From the NCBI GenBank assembly GCA_036852015.1, contig JAANDG010000357.1:1-64000 (forward strand): 64,000 bases of DNA, in the 5' to 3' direction. Of the stretch, positions 1 through 12,294 are shown in pieces. The position numbers were made by a program, and so were the translations under genes. The stretch's first letter is position 1. Every line of letters starts with the position of its first letter. The stretch comes from Pelodera strongyloides. Its lineage: Eukaryota > Nematoda > Chromadorea > Rhabditida > Rhabditidae. Under the pieces are notes generated by a model, which searched no databases, was not told the origin of the DNA, and was given only the letters and a program-made list of their open reading frames with translations.

Positions 1-3000
1 AAGACGGATATGGTTTATAGACAAAGCGCAGTTTACGTAATTAGTTCATAATCCGAATATGGCAGAATCATCTATTTAAAAAAATTCTTGCTTGGGAGGA
101 TGTGGTGCACACATTTGGAAATAAAAGAAAATGCTTGGGAGGATGTTATATGCACATTTCAAAAGCAAGAAAATGAGCATGTGATTTGCATACGCTTGGG
201 AGCACGTTTATGATACTCCTTGAGTACGTTGCAAATAATCAGTTCAGTAACTTTAGAGACACTCTCGCTTGGGAGACATCGTATCAGAGAATTATAGTTA
301 GAAATATTCTCGTTTGTGAGTCAGAGGATGAAGATAGTCTTCAATGAACTACCATATAAGTTCGAATCTTCTCGTTTGGGAGTGTTGCAACTCTACGTTG
401 CAACTTTAGAAATACATAGAATTATCTACGAAACGTAGTCTAAAAACATGGTTATTACCTATGTCTAGTATTGATGATGTTTATGCAATAACAGTAATTA
501 CGTACTGTATTAGCCTGTTAACTAATGTATAAATACTGTTGACTAGGACTAGTGATTGTGGAAGCACTGGTGACAGAGCTCTACCAAGAGGCGGGCGTCC
601 TCTCTAAAATACTCGCACAAGTTGGCAGAGTTCCTATAAACTGCCTCGGGTCTGACAGAGCCCATAAGTCTGATCGCGGTTAACAGATCCGCTCCAAACT
701 GTCTGGCCCCTGGACAGTGGTTGATGCAAGGACGCGTGGCGGAGTGGCCAGTGACGTAGAGGATCGAAACCCCGTCACTTGGAGTTGGCAGAGAGGCCTG
801 TGAGCCCCCCATCCCTTCGGACTCAGAACATAACATAACATAACATAACATTTATTACGAACATAAAATGTCGCACAAGTTTTGTCGAGGCAATACCACA
901 ATGAATAACTATGAAACGTGAAAATGTAAATCTGTTTAAAATAAAAGCATCAAATAAAAACATAATGTTTACAGGAATAGGCGAGGGTTACTCTCAATCA
1001 TAAGTGAAGTTCTATGGACAAAACAGTGTCTGCGAACATTCCTAGTCACCCGAGGGATTATGATTTTGATACGACCACGTCGAGAGGACAGATTAGAATT
1101 CCTGAATTTGTACATTGAACGTAGATTATGGCCGCATTTGCCAGCCAATATTTTTCTGAGCATTCTAGCATCTGTCTTCCTACGTCGATTGTCAAGTGTA
1201 TCAAGCTTCAATAATGTATCTCTATCTGAACAAGAGGGTGTATCATTGTAATCAAGCAATTGGGAACGCATAAAAATTCGCTTTGTAAATGTACGTTGGA
1301 TCCTATCTAGGGCCACCTTATCCTTTTTCTTATATGGACTAAAGACAACCGAGCCTGACTCTAGAATTGAACGTACATAAAGAGAATATGCAAGAACCAA
1401 AAGGTTTGCCTTCCGCGTTTTCAGAGTGCGAAAGAGAGCAAACATTCTTTTTCTTGCTTGGGCACAAACAAAGGAAATATGTTTAGAGAAGGATAAATCA
1501 TCTGTCATAATAAATCCTAGGTCTTTGGCTGAGTTACCTTTTCAATCACAACCGAATTACAAATGTAGTCCACTTTTGATTGTTTGGGCCAATGTACAGT
1601 GCTTGGCACTTATGAGGAGCCAAAGGTAACTGAAACTCAATTGACCAATCATGCACCAAGTTTATTGCGCGTTGAACTAAAATTCTATCTATAGGATCAT
1701 TAATAGTACTGTATATTTTTATGTCATCTGCATACATTACAAATGAAATACCTAGGCTTCTCAACGATATTGCTAGGTCGGAGGTAAACAACGAGAATAG
1801 GACTGGACCTAATACTGATCCCTGTGGCACACCACTAGTACAATCTACAACATCCGATACAGTATCACCAACTCTCACAAACATTTTGCGATCACTAAGC
1901 CAATTTTCAATCCATTTACATATAAAAGAAGGAAATTGCATGTCAACTAATTTGCAAAGCAGCTTCTTGTGGGAGACCCGATCAAACGCCTTGGCAAAAT
2001 CAAAGTAAATTATGTCTAGAAGACCAAGAAGACGTCAAGCTTTCCCTGTCTCTTGAGCCAATAAATAGATTCTGGCATCGTTGTTTCCACCGTTGAACCT
2101 AGTTCAAACAGGCTAATTGTACATATGACTCGTGTATTGCGTTTCTCAAATACCAGGTCAATGTTGTCAACGTAAAACAGACTGCCCATCTGATTGTGAG
2201 AACATCGAATCTTAAGGATGATACATTTTTGCTGATATGATATAATTCTAATTATATTAACTACGTTTCCTAAGAAGTTGTGGTGTCGAACACTGGTGAA
2301 GAACGCGCAATATGGCAAAAAGAAGGCGAACCGGACGGGCGAGACGAAGAAGCTCGTCGCGCCTTTGCACGCACACTGGTATGCTAATTTAAAGCGATAC
2401 GGCATGTGGCCTATGGGCTTTCTGAGAGATTTGGGCGAGAGAGAGAGAGAGAGAGAAACAAGAGAGAAAGTTAAGTCGAAGGAAAAAAATGAACGAATTT
2501 TTAGGTCATATTAGACTCGACATCGCAAATCGGCGAAAATGTGAAATTCCGAGAAGACGTTATAGCAAAGATGTCCGATCCGTCGTTGCAATGTGTCAAC
2601 TGTACTGGACCGGTAGGGTGATGTTCTCTTAAACGTTTATCAGATGAGGTGTCAGAGCTCAGGGTTTCAGAATTCTTCTCTCCTCACACTTCTATAAAGA
2701 TGGAAAAAATACAAAGTGCGAAACTGAACGAGAGAGAGAGAGACAGAGAGAGACAGAAGTACACTTAGGACGAAATGGGCAACCACATTATGTCAACATA
2801 TACATTGCCCTTTAAAACGAAAAAAAACGACCGGTTTTCAAATAGCATTCAGTGGGGGTCGAAATGGGGTCGATTGTTTTTCTAATAATCATCATTTGCA
2901 TATTATGCATGAGAATTTAGTTATTTGACAAACGTTTCAAAAAAAAAGCGGTCGTCATTTCACTTTCAAGGTGTCACTCTTCGCCGGATACCTGCACGAC

Positions 3001-6000
3001 GCCATGTACATCTATGCGAAAGCGACAAACCGTTCACTCTCTCAGAATAGCGTGTCACTGAGCAATGGATCCGCGATTCTAATCAATTCAGTTGGAGAAT
3101 ATGCGGGTAACACTGGCATTTATGTCCAACTTTCTCATATTCACCTCTACGATTCCCTTGGGGAAATATTCCCTACAGACAGAAAAGAGCATTCAAAAGT
3201 GGCAGGCAAAATATCGAAGTTCCCCTGGGGGAGAGAATATGGTCTCCGGTTAACTTTTGTACATTCCGGCTAACATTCCTCCAAATCTCGAAAACTAATG
3301 AAGATCTGTTGTAAGTTTGTGATAAGAAGCATATAATAATTGTAGTGTTAGTTAGAATATCCAAGTAGCACTTATTCTATGACGGCCTAACTTGATCCAC
3401 GCACATTCTATTATTATACGATAAGCTGCCGAACTCTGTGCTTTACATCCGACATATTTTGAGGAGTCAACGGAAATATAAGCATCACTGCGTCTGGCGG
3501 TGTGGAACCAAAATTCACCCTGAGCGGATTGAATGCGAATTTCGAGCAAGACTTATACTGGATAGTGCTTCCCGACTCACATGTAGGTGACAAGCAACAA
3601 CTCCAATCACAATTATTTATTACAATAGGTCAATCCTTTAAATATTCAATTTCCAAATAATTCACCAAATTTCTAGCAGGTCGAGAAGCTCGTCGCTGAC
3701 GAGCGACGCATTTTCAATAATTACGCTTCCGGGAAGCCAGCAAATGTGCCATTATGTGGCTTTACTGGATTGGTGAGTTTGGGCATGCCGCAAGTATTTA
3801 TCTTTCTCTTTCGCTCACCTCCCACTAGGAGGCTGGGCGTATGCTCCCAGCTTTTATGTATACGGTCACAGTTGTAGGGAGTAGCAGTAGCTGGCGTAGA
3901 AGCTAAAGATTGGATTGCGACCTTGCAAGTTAGGGATTCGATGTCGTCAAGAAGTTGAAAGCACACCCAATTAGTGTAGGTCATCTACTACATAGATACT
4001 TGGTTTGAATGCAATGTTGAAAATGTACTGTACTATTACAGAGCTGCCCAATAAATGTGTTCGAGGAGTACAAGGGATGGTTCGTGGCGGTAATTATTCT
4101 GGCTATCCTCATCGTTATACTCTCCATTATTGGATTAGTATTTTTACTGAGGCAAGTGAACTTTACCATTTTCTTATCAGTGTTTTTTTTTAGTTCATGC
4201 CGCTAAGATCTTGCTACATAGTTTGTGTTTATCCCGCATGATGTATCTGTAGTGAATATAGCGCATAAACCATAAAAGCTGAACGTCGCCTATTGTTTAT
4301 TTTTAGTTAAACAACTTCCACAATGAGAGCGCAAGTGCGTGGGTGTATAGTGTATACCCATATCGATGTGCTAAATTACTTTTCAAATTTTCTGATTTGC
4401 ACGTGCGATCCTCTTTTATGCCTCTCTTATGTTTTTTTCTTATTATAAAAAAAAACCCAATATAACCATTATTCCGGGGGCTTTGGCTCGTAGACTTAGT
4501 AAACTATAAAAGATGAAACGCACAAAGATTAATTCGCGCATACGGTACAATATTATTAATAACATATATTTGACTAGTATGAAGGTTGGAAATTAATAAT
4601 ATCCTTCAAAGGCTATAGTTATATTATTGCCTATTGCTTACTTACGGGCTTCGTGTGCAGAAGGAACAAAGTGGAGCAAACTAAATACACTTTCTTCGGA
4701 GGGGTCTTTACAAGTATATTGCAAATAACAAATTGCTTTTTCACATTGTAATCACAAGCTTGATAATCTGATGCCACGGGAGCAACTGGGGCAATTTTAA
4801 AAGAAAATGAATAGTGATAACCCATTTTCTTTTCGTTTTTTTTTTTTTTGCGTTTCTTTCTGTTCAAAGCTATGAACGAAACAAACGACACATTTAGAAA
4901 TTTGTTGACTACTACGCTGGGCTCACGATTATTAGTTCAAAATAGCAGTGTCTTAAAAGGACTGCTGTTCTCAGTGGCCATGCTTGTATAGTTAGGGTAG
5001 AGTACTCCCGATAAAATACATCAAATACCTTATGCGTTACCGAAAGAATTCTGAAATTTTACAGGGCAAGGGCCGCCGAAAAAGCACGATTAAATATGCT
5101 GTGGAGGGTTCCGTTCATGGAATTGGAACAGATCAAAGCACAGGTAATTAAAGGGATAGGTTTTTGACACATTTGATCATCAATAAATATGATCCAGTAA
5201 ATTACATAATAACGTTGGGGCCGGTTATCCCTGGGATCCAATGAAATTCGCCTGCGTCTGTTGAAAATACATTTACAAGAGTAAATCACACAGAAGGTAG
5301 GTAAAGTGCAATTATCTGATTATTCGTAGTGCGATTATCTACAAAACGGCCTTAATTTCAGAGTAAGGCTGGTTCTTCAATGTCACTTCAGTCGTCGAAT
5401 TCTGGTACGAGAAGTGAATGGTCAAGGAATATTTCTATCGACACAAAGGTTAATTTTTTGTGTTACAATTGGACAAATCGATGGCAGTTATCCGAAAAAG
5501 CGTCAAGGCCAAAATATCTGTCGGCAGAAGCCTTTACTCAAAGAAACCACTTCATGGAAGTTAGCAGTTAGCACTGGTACATCAACTGATCATCACAAGA
5601 GAACGTGTAAGGGCAAGGGCATAATCCAAGCTATGCGGTTGAAGTTAAAAATTGAGAACATATGCTTTGAGTCCAGCATCATGCATCAACTTTTTTCAAA
5701 TAATTGTGATATTGATAAGAAACACAATAGCAACATTTCTTAACTAAATCACTTTCAGATGAAAGGAACTGGCGGTAAATGCAAATTCTACCGATATCAA
5801 AAGGATATTATCATGGGCGTCGAGCATGTACTCAATACACGGATTGAGTCGCATGAAGCAGCGCATTTGAGAAAGGTATTCTATCTCTCTTATCCCTCTC
5901 TCACTTCTCTCTCTTCTCTCTCTCTCTCACTTTCAATCAACAGCTTCCCCCAGACTTACCGGTTGAGTCACTTTCAGATGCGCAACTTGGAGCACGACAA

Positions 6001-9000
6001 CATGAATCGATTCATTGGAATGACGATCGACTGTCCGCATCCGATCTCCTTATGGAGATTATGCACTAGAGGAAGCCTTTCGGTGGGTCTACTTCTGTTT
6101 CAAAACATGAAAATAGAATTGGAATCTCTAAAGCTAAGCAGTTCTCGAGAGGAGAGACGGAGAGTGAGAGGGGGAGGGGCGAGGGTAGGGAGTGGAGAGC
6201 GATAGAGAGAGAGAGATAGAGATAGAGAGACAGATAGAGAGAGACAGAAAATTAACCGAATTTCTTATAGGATATAATAACAAGAGGATCAATGCCGGTG
6301 GATGGATTCTTTATATATTCTCTACTTATGGACATTGTCAATGTGAGGGTTTTCATGATAGCGAAGTTTATTATTGGAATAAGTAGACAGATATTAGGAC
6401 TCCTTGAAAAAACTTTTCTTATTTCATACAGAAAGAAACTCTAGATTATAATGTAAAGACATTGATATTCATTTCTGATTTGTCCAGTCTATCATGTCTT
6501 ACTTGTTACCATAGTTGCAGTTAACATAATGGGGAAGGTAGGTGCCCAGGTTCCCAGGTAAGACTGTCACCGGGGAAGATAGGTACCCCGGTAAGACCGT
6601 CACCGGCGGAAGGTAGGGGCTCAGATACGACAGTCACCGGGGAAGATGGGTGCCCAGGTAAGACTGTCACCGGCGGAAGATAGGTACAATGTAAGGTGAA
6701 TACCTTTCCAGGGCCTCCACTTCATCCATCACTCTTTCCTGCAATTCCATGGAGCTTTAACTTCTCGTGTTTGTCTTATTGACGACCGATGGCAACTGAA
6801 GATTAGTCTGTATGGACTATCGCAGATGAAGCCACCGCCAAAAGAGAAGGATGGTAAGATCAAACTTCAGAAATTATAAAACGAAAACTAGAAAATGTCC
6901 TCAAAAATGTTTAGTTGTTGTCTTTGCACGGCTTACTGGGAGTTTCTCCTGTACGGGCTTTTATCTTTCACTAACTTTACTAGACTGACTATCTTACAAG
7001 AATTGACTAAAAGGGGCAATGTCTCTTTGTATTATGGCCTGATATTCTGCTGCTATTGTAAAAACAGTACATTGTTTAGCCCTTCTATGGACTGCTCCCG
7101 AGCAACTTCGTGGCCAGAATCAGAGCGGTTCACAGACCGGGGATATATATTCACTGGGAATAATTGCCTCTGAACTACTCTGCAAGACAACGCCTTGGAA
7201 TCTGGAGAACCGAACCGAGACGGCAGAAGGTAAAGAGACTGCAGTGAATACTGTAGTTGATGATTAGAAGCTCACATCGAACCTTCAAGAAATCAGGAAT
7301 CCAAGAAAGAAAAGTGGTGAATTCCAAATGGAAAAATGCCCAATTTGGGTAAAATTCTTTCCCGGGAAGCGATTTTACCCGGGAAACTGTAGAGGTGAAT
7401 ACGGCCTCTGGAGAAGGCCTCTGGAGTTTTTGTTTCCGAGACGGTGAGTTCCCAACGCACTTCTTTCTGAAATTATATAACATTAACATAATATATACTT
7501 TCATAGGTTTAATTTCTTTTCAGAAATTATCTACATGGTTCAAAAGGGTCTGGAACCCCCGATGCGTCCGGGACTTCTTCTCTCGCCCACGTTGGATATT
7601 AGCCCTTCGGTGGTAAGTCACATGATGCTAGGAAGGTTGTTGAGTTATTATTGATTATTGATAATTATCGAGGCGAGTCGCCTGTGGATTTTTTTTAACG
7701 CCCTGTGCAAGTCCATTGTTTCAGGTTCTGTTGGTGCGAGACTGCTGGGATGAAAGTCCCGGAAAAAGACCGGATACTGGGGTGATCAGAACCATGCTGA
7801 AGAGTTTGAATACTGGAAAGCGAGTTTTATTCTATACAGTATCTTATCCTATTTAGTATTTGAGCACATCATGGCGAGAAACGTTAAAGAGAAACACCTT
7901 CCGGTTTTTGAAACAATTATCTGCACTCTTATGCAGTTGCTTATACTAATCGGGGTCTATTTTTTGTTCTAATTTATGCTCATTTGCATATGATGCATAA
8001 GAAAGCCGGAGTGCGCGATGCGTTTCAAAAACCGGCCGGTATTTCGCTAACTGAGTGACGAGTCACAACTAATGGGACGTATTGGTTTTTTAGGCCAACA
8101 AAAAGGGCGGGAAGTGCTTTTGGAAGCAAATTAAGTGAAGAAAGAATATATTATAGGCAAAAAAATCTGATGGATCACGTGATGAACAATCTTGAAGACC
8201 ATGCAGATCACCTAGAGAAAGAGGTGGAAGAGAGAATGAAGGAATTGGTGGAGGAAAAGAAAAAGAGCGATTTACTGCTGTATAGGATGCTGCCAAAGTA
8301 TGTGTGTGCACCTTTCTGATACCGTAGTCTTATTGTGTTCTTGTGTGTGTGTTGTGTGTGTGTGTGTATTGTGTTCTTTTTTGCATTTTTTCCCTTTCGA
8401 GCCCGAAATCAACACAAATGCTCGTACACTAAAAGGTCTCATTGTGGGAACATATAAATTGCTTGATTTGTACTAAACTTGACGAAGGACGGAGGCTTCG
8501 GATTGAACATATGATTAAGCTTGACGTTACCGCTACTTTGTAGGCAAGTCGCTGATAAACTGAAAATCGGACAAACAGTTGAGCCAGAAGGCTTCGACAG
8601 TGTCACGATCTTCTTCTCAGATGTCGTCGGATTCACTTCAATAGCCTCCCGTTGCACACCACTTCAAGTAAGAAATGATTCGCTCTGGAGTGTGTGAGAG
8701 AGTTTGTGTAAGATTATGTGGGCATGTGTGCAAGTGACTATGCGTGTGTGAATATGTGACTGCCTGTCTCTTTCTTTGCGTCTATGCGTCTGTATCTGCG
8801 TGTGTGTGTGTGCGCGTGAGTATGTGTGCACTGGAGATTAGAAGGAGAATGACAGTTCCACAGTTCTACTGATTTTATGGGAGTCAAATTTTTATTTTTT
8901 TTTAGGTTGTCAACCTCCTCAACAACCTCTACACCACATTCGATAGTATCATTGAATCGCACGACGCATACAAGGTTTGTTTTGAAACTTCGGATTTTTT

Positions 9001-12000
9001 CGCACTGAAACAAAAATAATTGCGAAAAGGCGTGCAGATGATCTGTTCCGTAGGTTTTGTGAGAACCTGCCTATTAGTATTGCCTATTCAGTGCGTAATT
9101 TAAGGTTTCTTCCAGGTGGAAACAATCGGTGATGGATACCTATGTGTGTCAGGCTTGCCGCACAGAAATGGCATGCAACACATTCGGGTAAGTTACTCTA
9201 TGACTTCCCAGGTAAGAAACATACAACAACGTATCTTGACCAACTCCACCCTGACATATTGAAACGTATATTGACCAACTCCACCCTCATATATTGAAAC
9301 GTATCTTGACCAACTCCACCCTGACATATTGAAACGTATATTGACCAACTCCACCCTCATATATTGAAACGTATCTTGACCAACTCCACCCTGACATATT
9401 GAAACGTATATTGACCAACTCCACCCTCATATATTGAAACGTTTCTTGACCAACTCCACCCTCATATACTACGTTCCTGGGCGCGCAGCGCCCCTTCTGC
9501 CAGCCGCGCAAATTGGAGTGCACGCGTAGCCAGCCGCGCAGTTTCCAGTGCGGGCGTAGTCAACCGCGTACCGCGCAGAGGGGGGCCCACCCAGCCGCGT
9601 AGATTGCAAACTACGCGGCTGGGTGCGCGGTGCCTCGGGGTGCTCAACCGCGTAGCGCACCCCCAGCCAACCGCGCAGGGGGCCCCCGGCCAGCCGCGTA
9701 GGGGTGGCAAAAAGAAGGGGCGTTCGCGGTTGAAGACCAGAGTATTGAAACATATCTTGACCAACTCCACCCTCATATATTGAAACGTATCTTGTCCTAC
9801 TCCACCCTCATATATTGAAACGTATCTTGACCAACTCCACCCTCATATATTGAAACGTATCTTGACCAACTCCACCCTCATATATTAAAACGTATCTTGA
9901 CCAACTCCACCCTCATATATTGAAACGTATCTTGACCAACTCCACTCTCATATATTGAAACGTATCTTGACCAACTCCACCCTCATATATTGAAACGTAT
10001 CTTGACCAACTCCACCCTATATATTGAAACGTATCTTGACCAACTCCACCCTCATAGAAACTATCTTGACCACTCCACCCTCATATATTGAAACGTATCT
10101 TGACCAACTCCACCCTCATATATTGAAACGTATCTTGACCAACTCCACCCTCATATATTGAAACGTATCTTGACCAACTCCACCCTCATATATTGAAACG
10201 TATCTTGACCAACCCTCATATATTGAAACGTATCTTGACCAACTATACCCTCATATATTGAAACGTATCTTGACCAACTCCACCCTCATATATAAACGTA
10301 TCTTGACCAACTCCACCCTCATATATTGAAACGTATCTTGACCAACTCCACCCTCATATATTGAAACGTATCTTGACCAACTCCACCTCCATATATTGAA
10401 ACGTATCTTGACCAACTCCACCTCCATATATTGAAACGTATCTTGAACAACTCCACCTCCATATATTGAAACGTATCTTGAACAACTCCACCTCCATATA
10501 TTGAAACGTATCTTGACCAACTCCACCTCCATATATTGAAACGTATCTTGACCAACTCCACCCTCATATATTGAAACGTATATTGACCAACTCTACCCTC
10601 ATAAATTGAAACGTATCTTGACCAACTCTACCCTCATATATTGAAACGTATCTTGACCAACTACACCCTCATATATTGAAACGTATCTTGACCAACTCCA
10701 TCCACATTTCCATATACGTTTCTAGTGTAACTATTTTAGAAACGCGGAGTGTGCCACTCGACATACCTGTACACATGCATGCTTAGTAATATCTGATTGA
10801 ATGTGTGCGAAGATAAAGTATGTACTTGTAGGAAATCTGCGACATGTCCCTGGAGCTGAACGAGGCTCTTAATGGGTTCCGCGTGCCACATTTACCGGAT
10901 GTTCGAGTACAGTTACGGATTGGAATACACTCTGGTAAGGGAAACAGGAAAAACCAGTAATCTTACAAGTAGCAGCAAGTTACCGGAGCAGCTTGACGTT
11001 TTGTTACGTATAATGCTGATTGCACTTTGTGATAAGAAATATTTGTACTTCTAGTTTACGAATGTATGGGAATACGATTGCCCTAACAATTTCAGAGCAA
11101 GGATCCTAGAATGGGGTATTTTGGTGAAGTCTGTAGTTTGTAGTTTGGAGTCATAGTTTGCTGTGCAGTATTTATAATTTCAGGCTCAGTGGTGGCTGGC
11201 GTAGTGGGTCTAACAATGCCTCGTTATTGTTTATTCGGAGACACGGTTAATACGGCATCACGGATGGAAAGTAATGGAAAACGTGAGCGATTTTACATTT
11301 GTTACATCTATATTAAAAGTGTTATTAAACGTAGGAAAACGAAGGAAATCCAGAATAACTAATTTACTTTATTACTAATTACTAATTACTAACTAATTAC
11401 AGAATAACTAATTTAAAACTAATTTACTTAGTGATCGGTAACTAGCTTTCGAGCCATGTTATTTAGAAAGAAGGTAGAATCAGGTTTGGCTTACGAAACT
11501 TCATGTTGAAGGAAAAGGTTATGGTTAAAATGTAAACATTACAGCTGCTCATATCCATATCTCACCGGACGCTAATAGATTGATTCAAGTAACTGGACTT
11601 TTTGAAACGGAAAGCCGGGGGGAAGTTATTATCAAGGTAAGATTTCATTTTGGACATGGTAGGGGTTATAACCTCGAGTGAGGTAGGGTTTAGGCCAATC
11701 TGAGAATATTATCAAGTGCATTGTACATAAAAACTAATAAAGAATTAATCAAAGGATATGTTACAAACCGGGAATTTCATGGTTTAAAAGATCGTATGTA
11801 GGCAAGAGAGGATTATCTCATGCCTACCTAAGACGAATAAAACGTTTATTTACAAAAAAAGAGGACATCTAATTTAAGATCGAAGAACAAAAAGTAATGT
11901 TCAGATCTAATACATAATAAAGGTACTAGTAACGAATTGCCTGAAAGCACTTATAATTTCTAGGAAAAAAAAACAACGAATTGTAAAAATATTAGAATAG

Positions 12001-12294
12001 AGCTGATGAGGAACAAAAAAAAACTTTTCTACAAATAATCTTTAGGGAAAGGGTGTTATGGAGACTTACTGGCTTCTTGGACGAAAAGATGGTATGACCT
12101 ATGAAAGACCTCTTCGTCCACGAACACCTTTACGACGTCCAGTACCAGAACCTGAGATATCAAGCGAGACCCCAGAACCCCGGTCTCGAAGCGTAACCCC
12201 ATCTATCGAGAATCTCTCTCCGCCTCTTTATAAAGACCATGTGAATAAGGAGACTAGTAACGCACTCTACGCAGAATTTGTGCGAAATCAATGA
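1..12294 (+). CDS. receptor-type guanylate cyclase A (5' end outside window)
   Basis: Single-pass receptor that converts GTP to cGMP at the plasma membrane. Exons: 1-12 (tail of an exon), 2275-2378, 2505-2612, 2971-3106, 3464-3582, 3677-3772, 4042-4151, 5065-5143, 5362-5448, 5759-5875, 5978-6082, 6271-6342, 6712-6853, 7080-7229, 7524-7612, 7725-7819, 8157-8297, 8544-8667, 8906-8974, 9116-9187, 10832-10934, 11184-11282, 11545-11636, 12046-12294. These give 852 residues in frame. Visible in order: membrane-proximal ectodomain, one membrane span (4042-4151), kinase-homology domain with HGALTS in place of the catalytic HRD loop, coiled-coil linker (8157-8297), then a class III cyclase domain with SDVVGFT, ETIGDGY and [13 protein letters not shown]. 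The metal-binding Asp pair and the guanine-specifying Glu and Cys are present, so it should be active. Exon 1-12 is assigned by match to the paralogue at 13328-28878 (GGATATG before the donor). Introns after 4151 and 7819 have GC donors. Confidence 0.92.
86..385. repeat. degenerate repeats of a CGCTTGGGAG-like core
   Basis: A core like GCTTGGGAGGATG or CTCGTTTGGGAG recurs near 91, 133, 194, 267, 311 and 372, spaced about 42 to 73 bases apart. It lies in the large cyclase A intron upstream of the LINE fragment. Irregular spacing makes it a decayed tandem array at best. Confidence 0.35.
828..2018 (-). mobile_element. non-LTR retrotransposon (LINE), 5'-truncated, degenerate
   Basis: Read on the minus strand, 2018 to about 1546 encodes a reverse transcriptase core: [16 protein letters not shown], then [14 protein letters not shown], then the catalytic YADD box. 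The C-terminal thumb and connection region continues at 1508-969 in another frame, separated by a stop, so the copy is dead. The 3' end is a (TTATG)n tail next to 828-850. The 5' part (endonuclease and RT fingers) is missing, as expected for target-primed insertion with truncation. RT motifs suit the jockey/CR1 group. It sits in the cyclase A intron 13-2274, antisense to the gene. Confidence 0.85.
2824..2966. mobile_element. decayed foldback MITE (CCGGCCGG family)
   Basis: Left arm has CGACCGGTTTTCAAA and right arm has CGTTTC followed by GCGGTCGTCATTTCACTTT, the diverged arms of the family seen intact at 25143-25307. The right end runs directly into the splice acceptor of the exon starting at 2971. 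Confidence 0.55.
3125..3258. mobile_element. foldback element, GGCCGTATTCACC family (decayed)
   Basis: The arms TCATATTCACCTCTACGATT and AGAGAATATGGTCTCCGG face each other around GGGGAAATATTCCC-like sequence. The same arrangement occurs at 16238-16371 and 30253-30389. It lies in a cyclase A intron. Confidence 0.5.
3783..3870. repeat. partial copy of the 39411-39555 foldback repeat
   Basis: CTCCCACTAGGAGGCTGGG and GTATACGGTCACAG match, in inverse orientation, the CTGTGACCGTATGCACG and CAGCCTCCTAGTGGGAAG segments downstream of the P450 gene. Only half of the element is present. Confidence 0.5.
4152..4157 (+). promoter_or_regulatory. GC-type 5' splice site (cyclase A, after the membrane-span exon)
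   Basis: The exon ends CTGAG and the intron opens GCAAGT. No GT donor in the right phase is near. The next exon (5065) needs the leftover AG to keep frame. The same intron in cyclase B has GTGAGC. GCAAGT is the favoured form of GC-AG donors. Confidence 0.8.
5884..5938. repeat. CT-rich microsatellite
   Basis: Tract of CTCTCT with interruptions just upstream of the 3' splice site of the exon at 5978; it may serve as an extended pyrimidine tract. Confidence 0.7.
6201..6249. repeat. GA-rich microsatellite
   Basis: GAGAGAGATAGAGATAGAGA-type tract in the intron before the exon at 6271. Confidence 0.7.
6530..6687. repeat. 34-bp minisatellite carrying donor-like motifs
   Basis: About 4.5 units of GGGGAAGATAGGTACCC followed by GGTAAGACTGTCACC. 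Three units hold GGTAAGAC, two of them as CAGGTAAGAC, resembling a 5' splice site. It lies in cyclase A intron 6343-6711. Confidence 0.8.
7820..7825 (+). promoter_or_regulatory. GC-type 5' splice site (cyclase A, end of kinase-homology domain)
   Basis: The exon ends CTGGAAA and the intron opens GCGAGT. The next exon at 8157 starts GCAAAAAAATCTG and needs the leftover AA. The cyclase B counterpart reads GGAAA then GTAGGT at 25816. Confidence 0.8.
7888..8047. mobile_element. foldback MITE, CCGGCCGG family, TTAA target
   Basis: TTAA precedes AGAGAAACACCTTCCGG and the right arm ends CCGGCCGGTATTTCGCT then CTAA (decayed TTAA). About 160 bp, in cyclase A intron 7820-8156. Confidence 0.75.
9230..10703. 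repeat. 35-bp satellite array in cyclase A intron
   Basis: Unit of about 35 bp built from GAAACGTATCTTGACCAACT plus CCACCCTCATATATT, repeated from 9230 to 9468 and from 9743 to 10703. The early part alternates two unit types (CTGACATATT with CTCATATATT; TATCTTGACC with TATATTGACC), giving a 70-bp higher-order period. Later units use CCTCCATATATT. The array sits between exons of the cyclase catalytic domain (9187 and 10832). Long minus-strand reading frames through it are artefacts of the repeat. Confidence 0.95.
9466..9742. mobile_element. GC-rich insertion splitting the 35-bp array
   Basis: Very GC-rich block (GGCGCGCAGCGCC, AGCCGCGCA repeated) with an internal palindrome near 9586-9632 (ACCCAGCCGCGTAG facing CTACGCGGCTGGGT). 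It begins ACTACGTTCCTGGGCGCGC, close to the ACTACGTTCTCAGGCGCGC start of the element at 13636-13828 and to part of 12448-12530. Confidence 0.6.

Noticed and set aside
735..800. tRNA-like GGCGGAGTGGCC and GATCGAAACCCC next to the LINE tail
   Set aside because: The A-box match is fair but the B box is poor and no arms pair convincingly; probably LINE flank or an old SINE piece.
9287..10567. Minus-strand frames encoding repeated [14 protein letters not shown] peptides
   Set aside because: They are translations of the 35-bp satellite, change frame at each unit irregularity, have no start context and lie antisense inside an intron.
9230..10703. CRISPR-like array of regular repeats
   Set aside because: Units are contiguous with no unique spacers and lie in a eukaryotic intron; this is a satellite.
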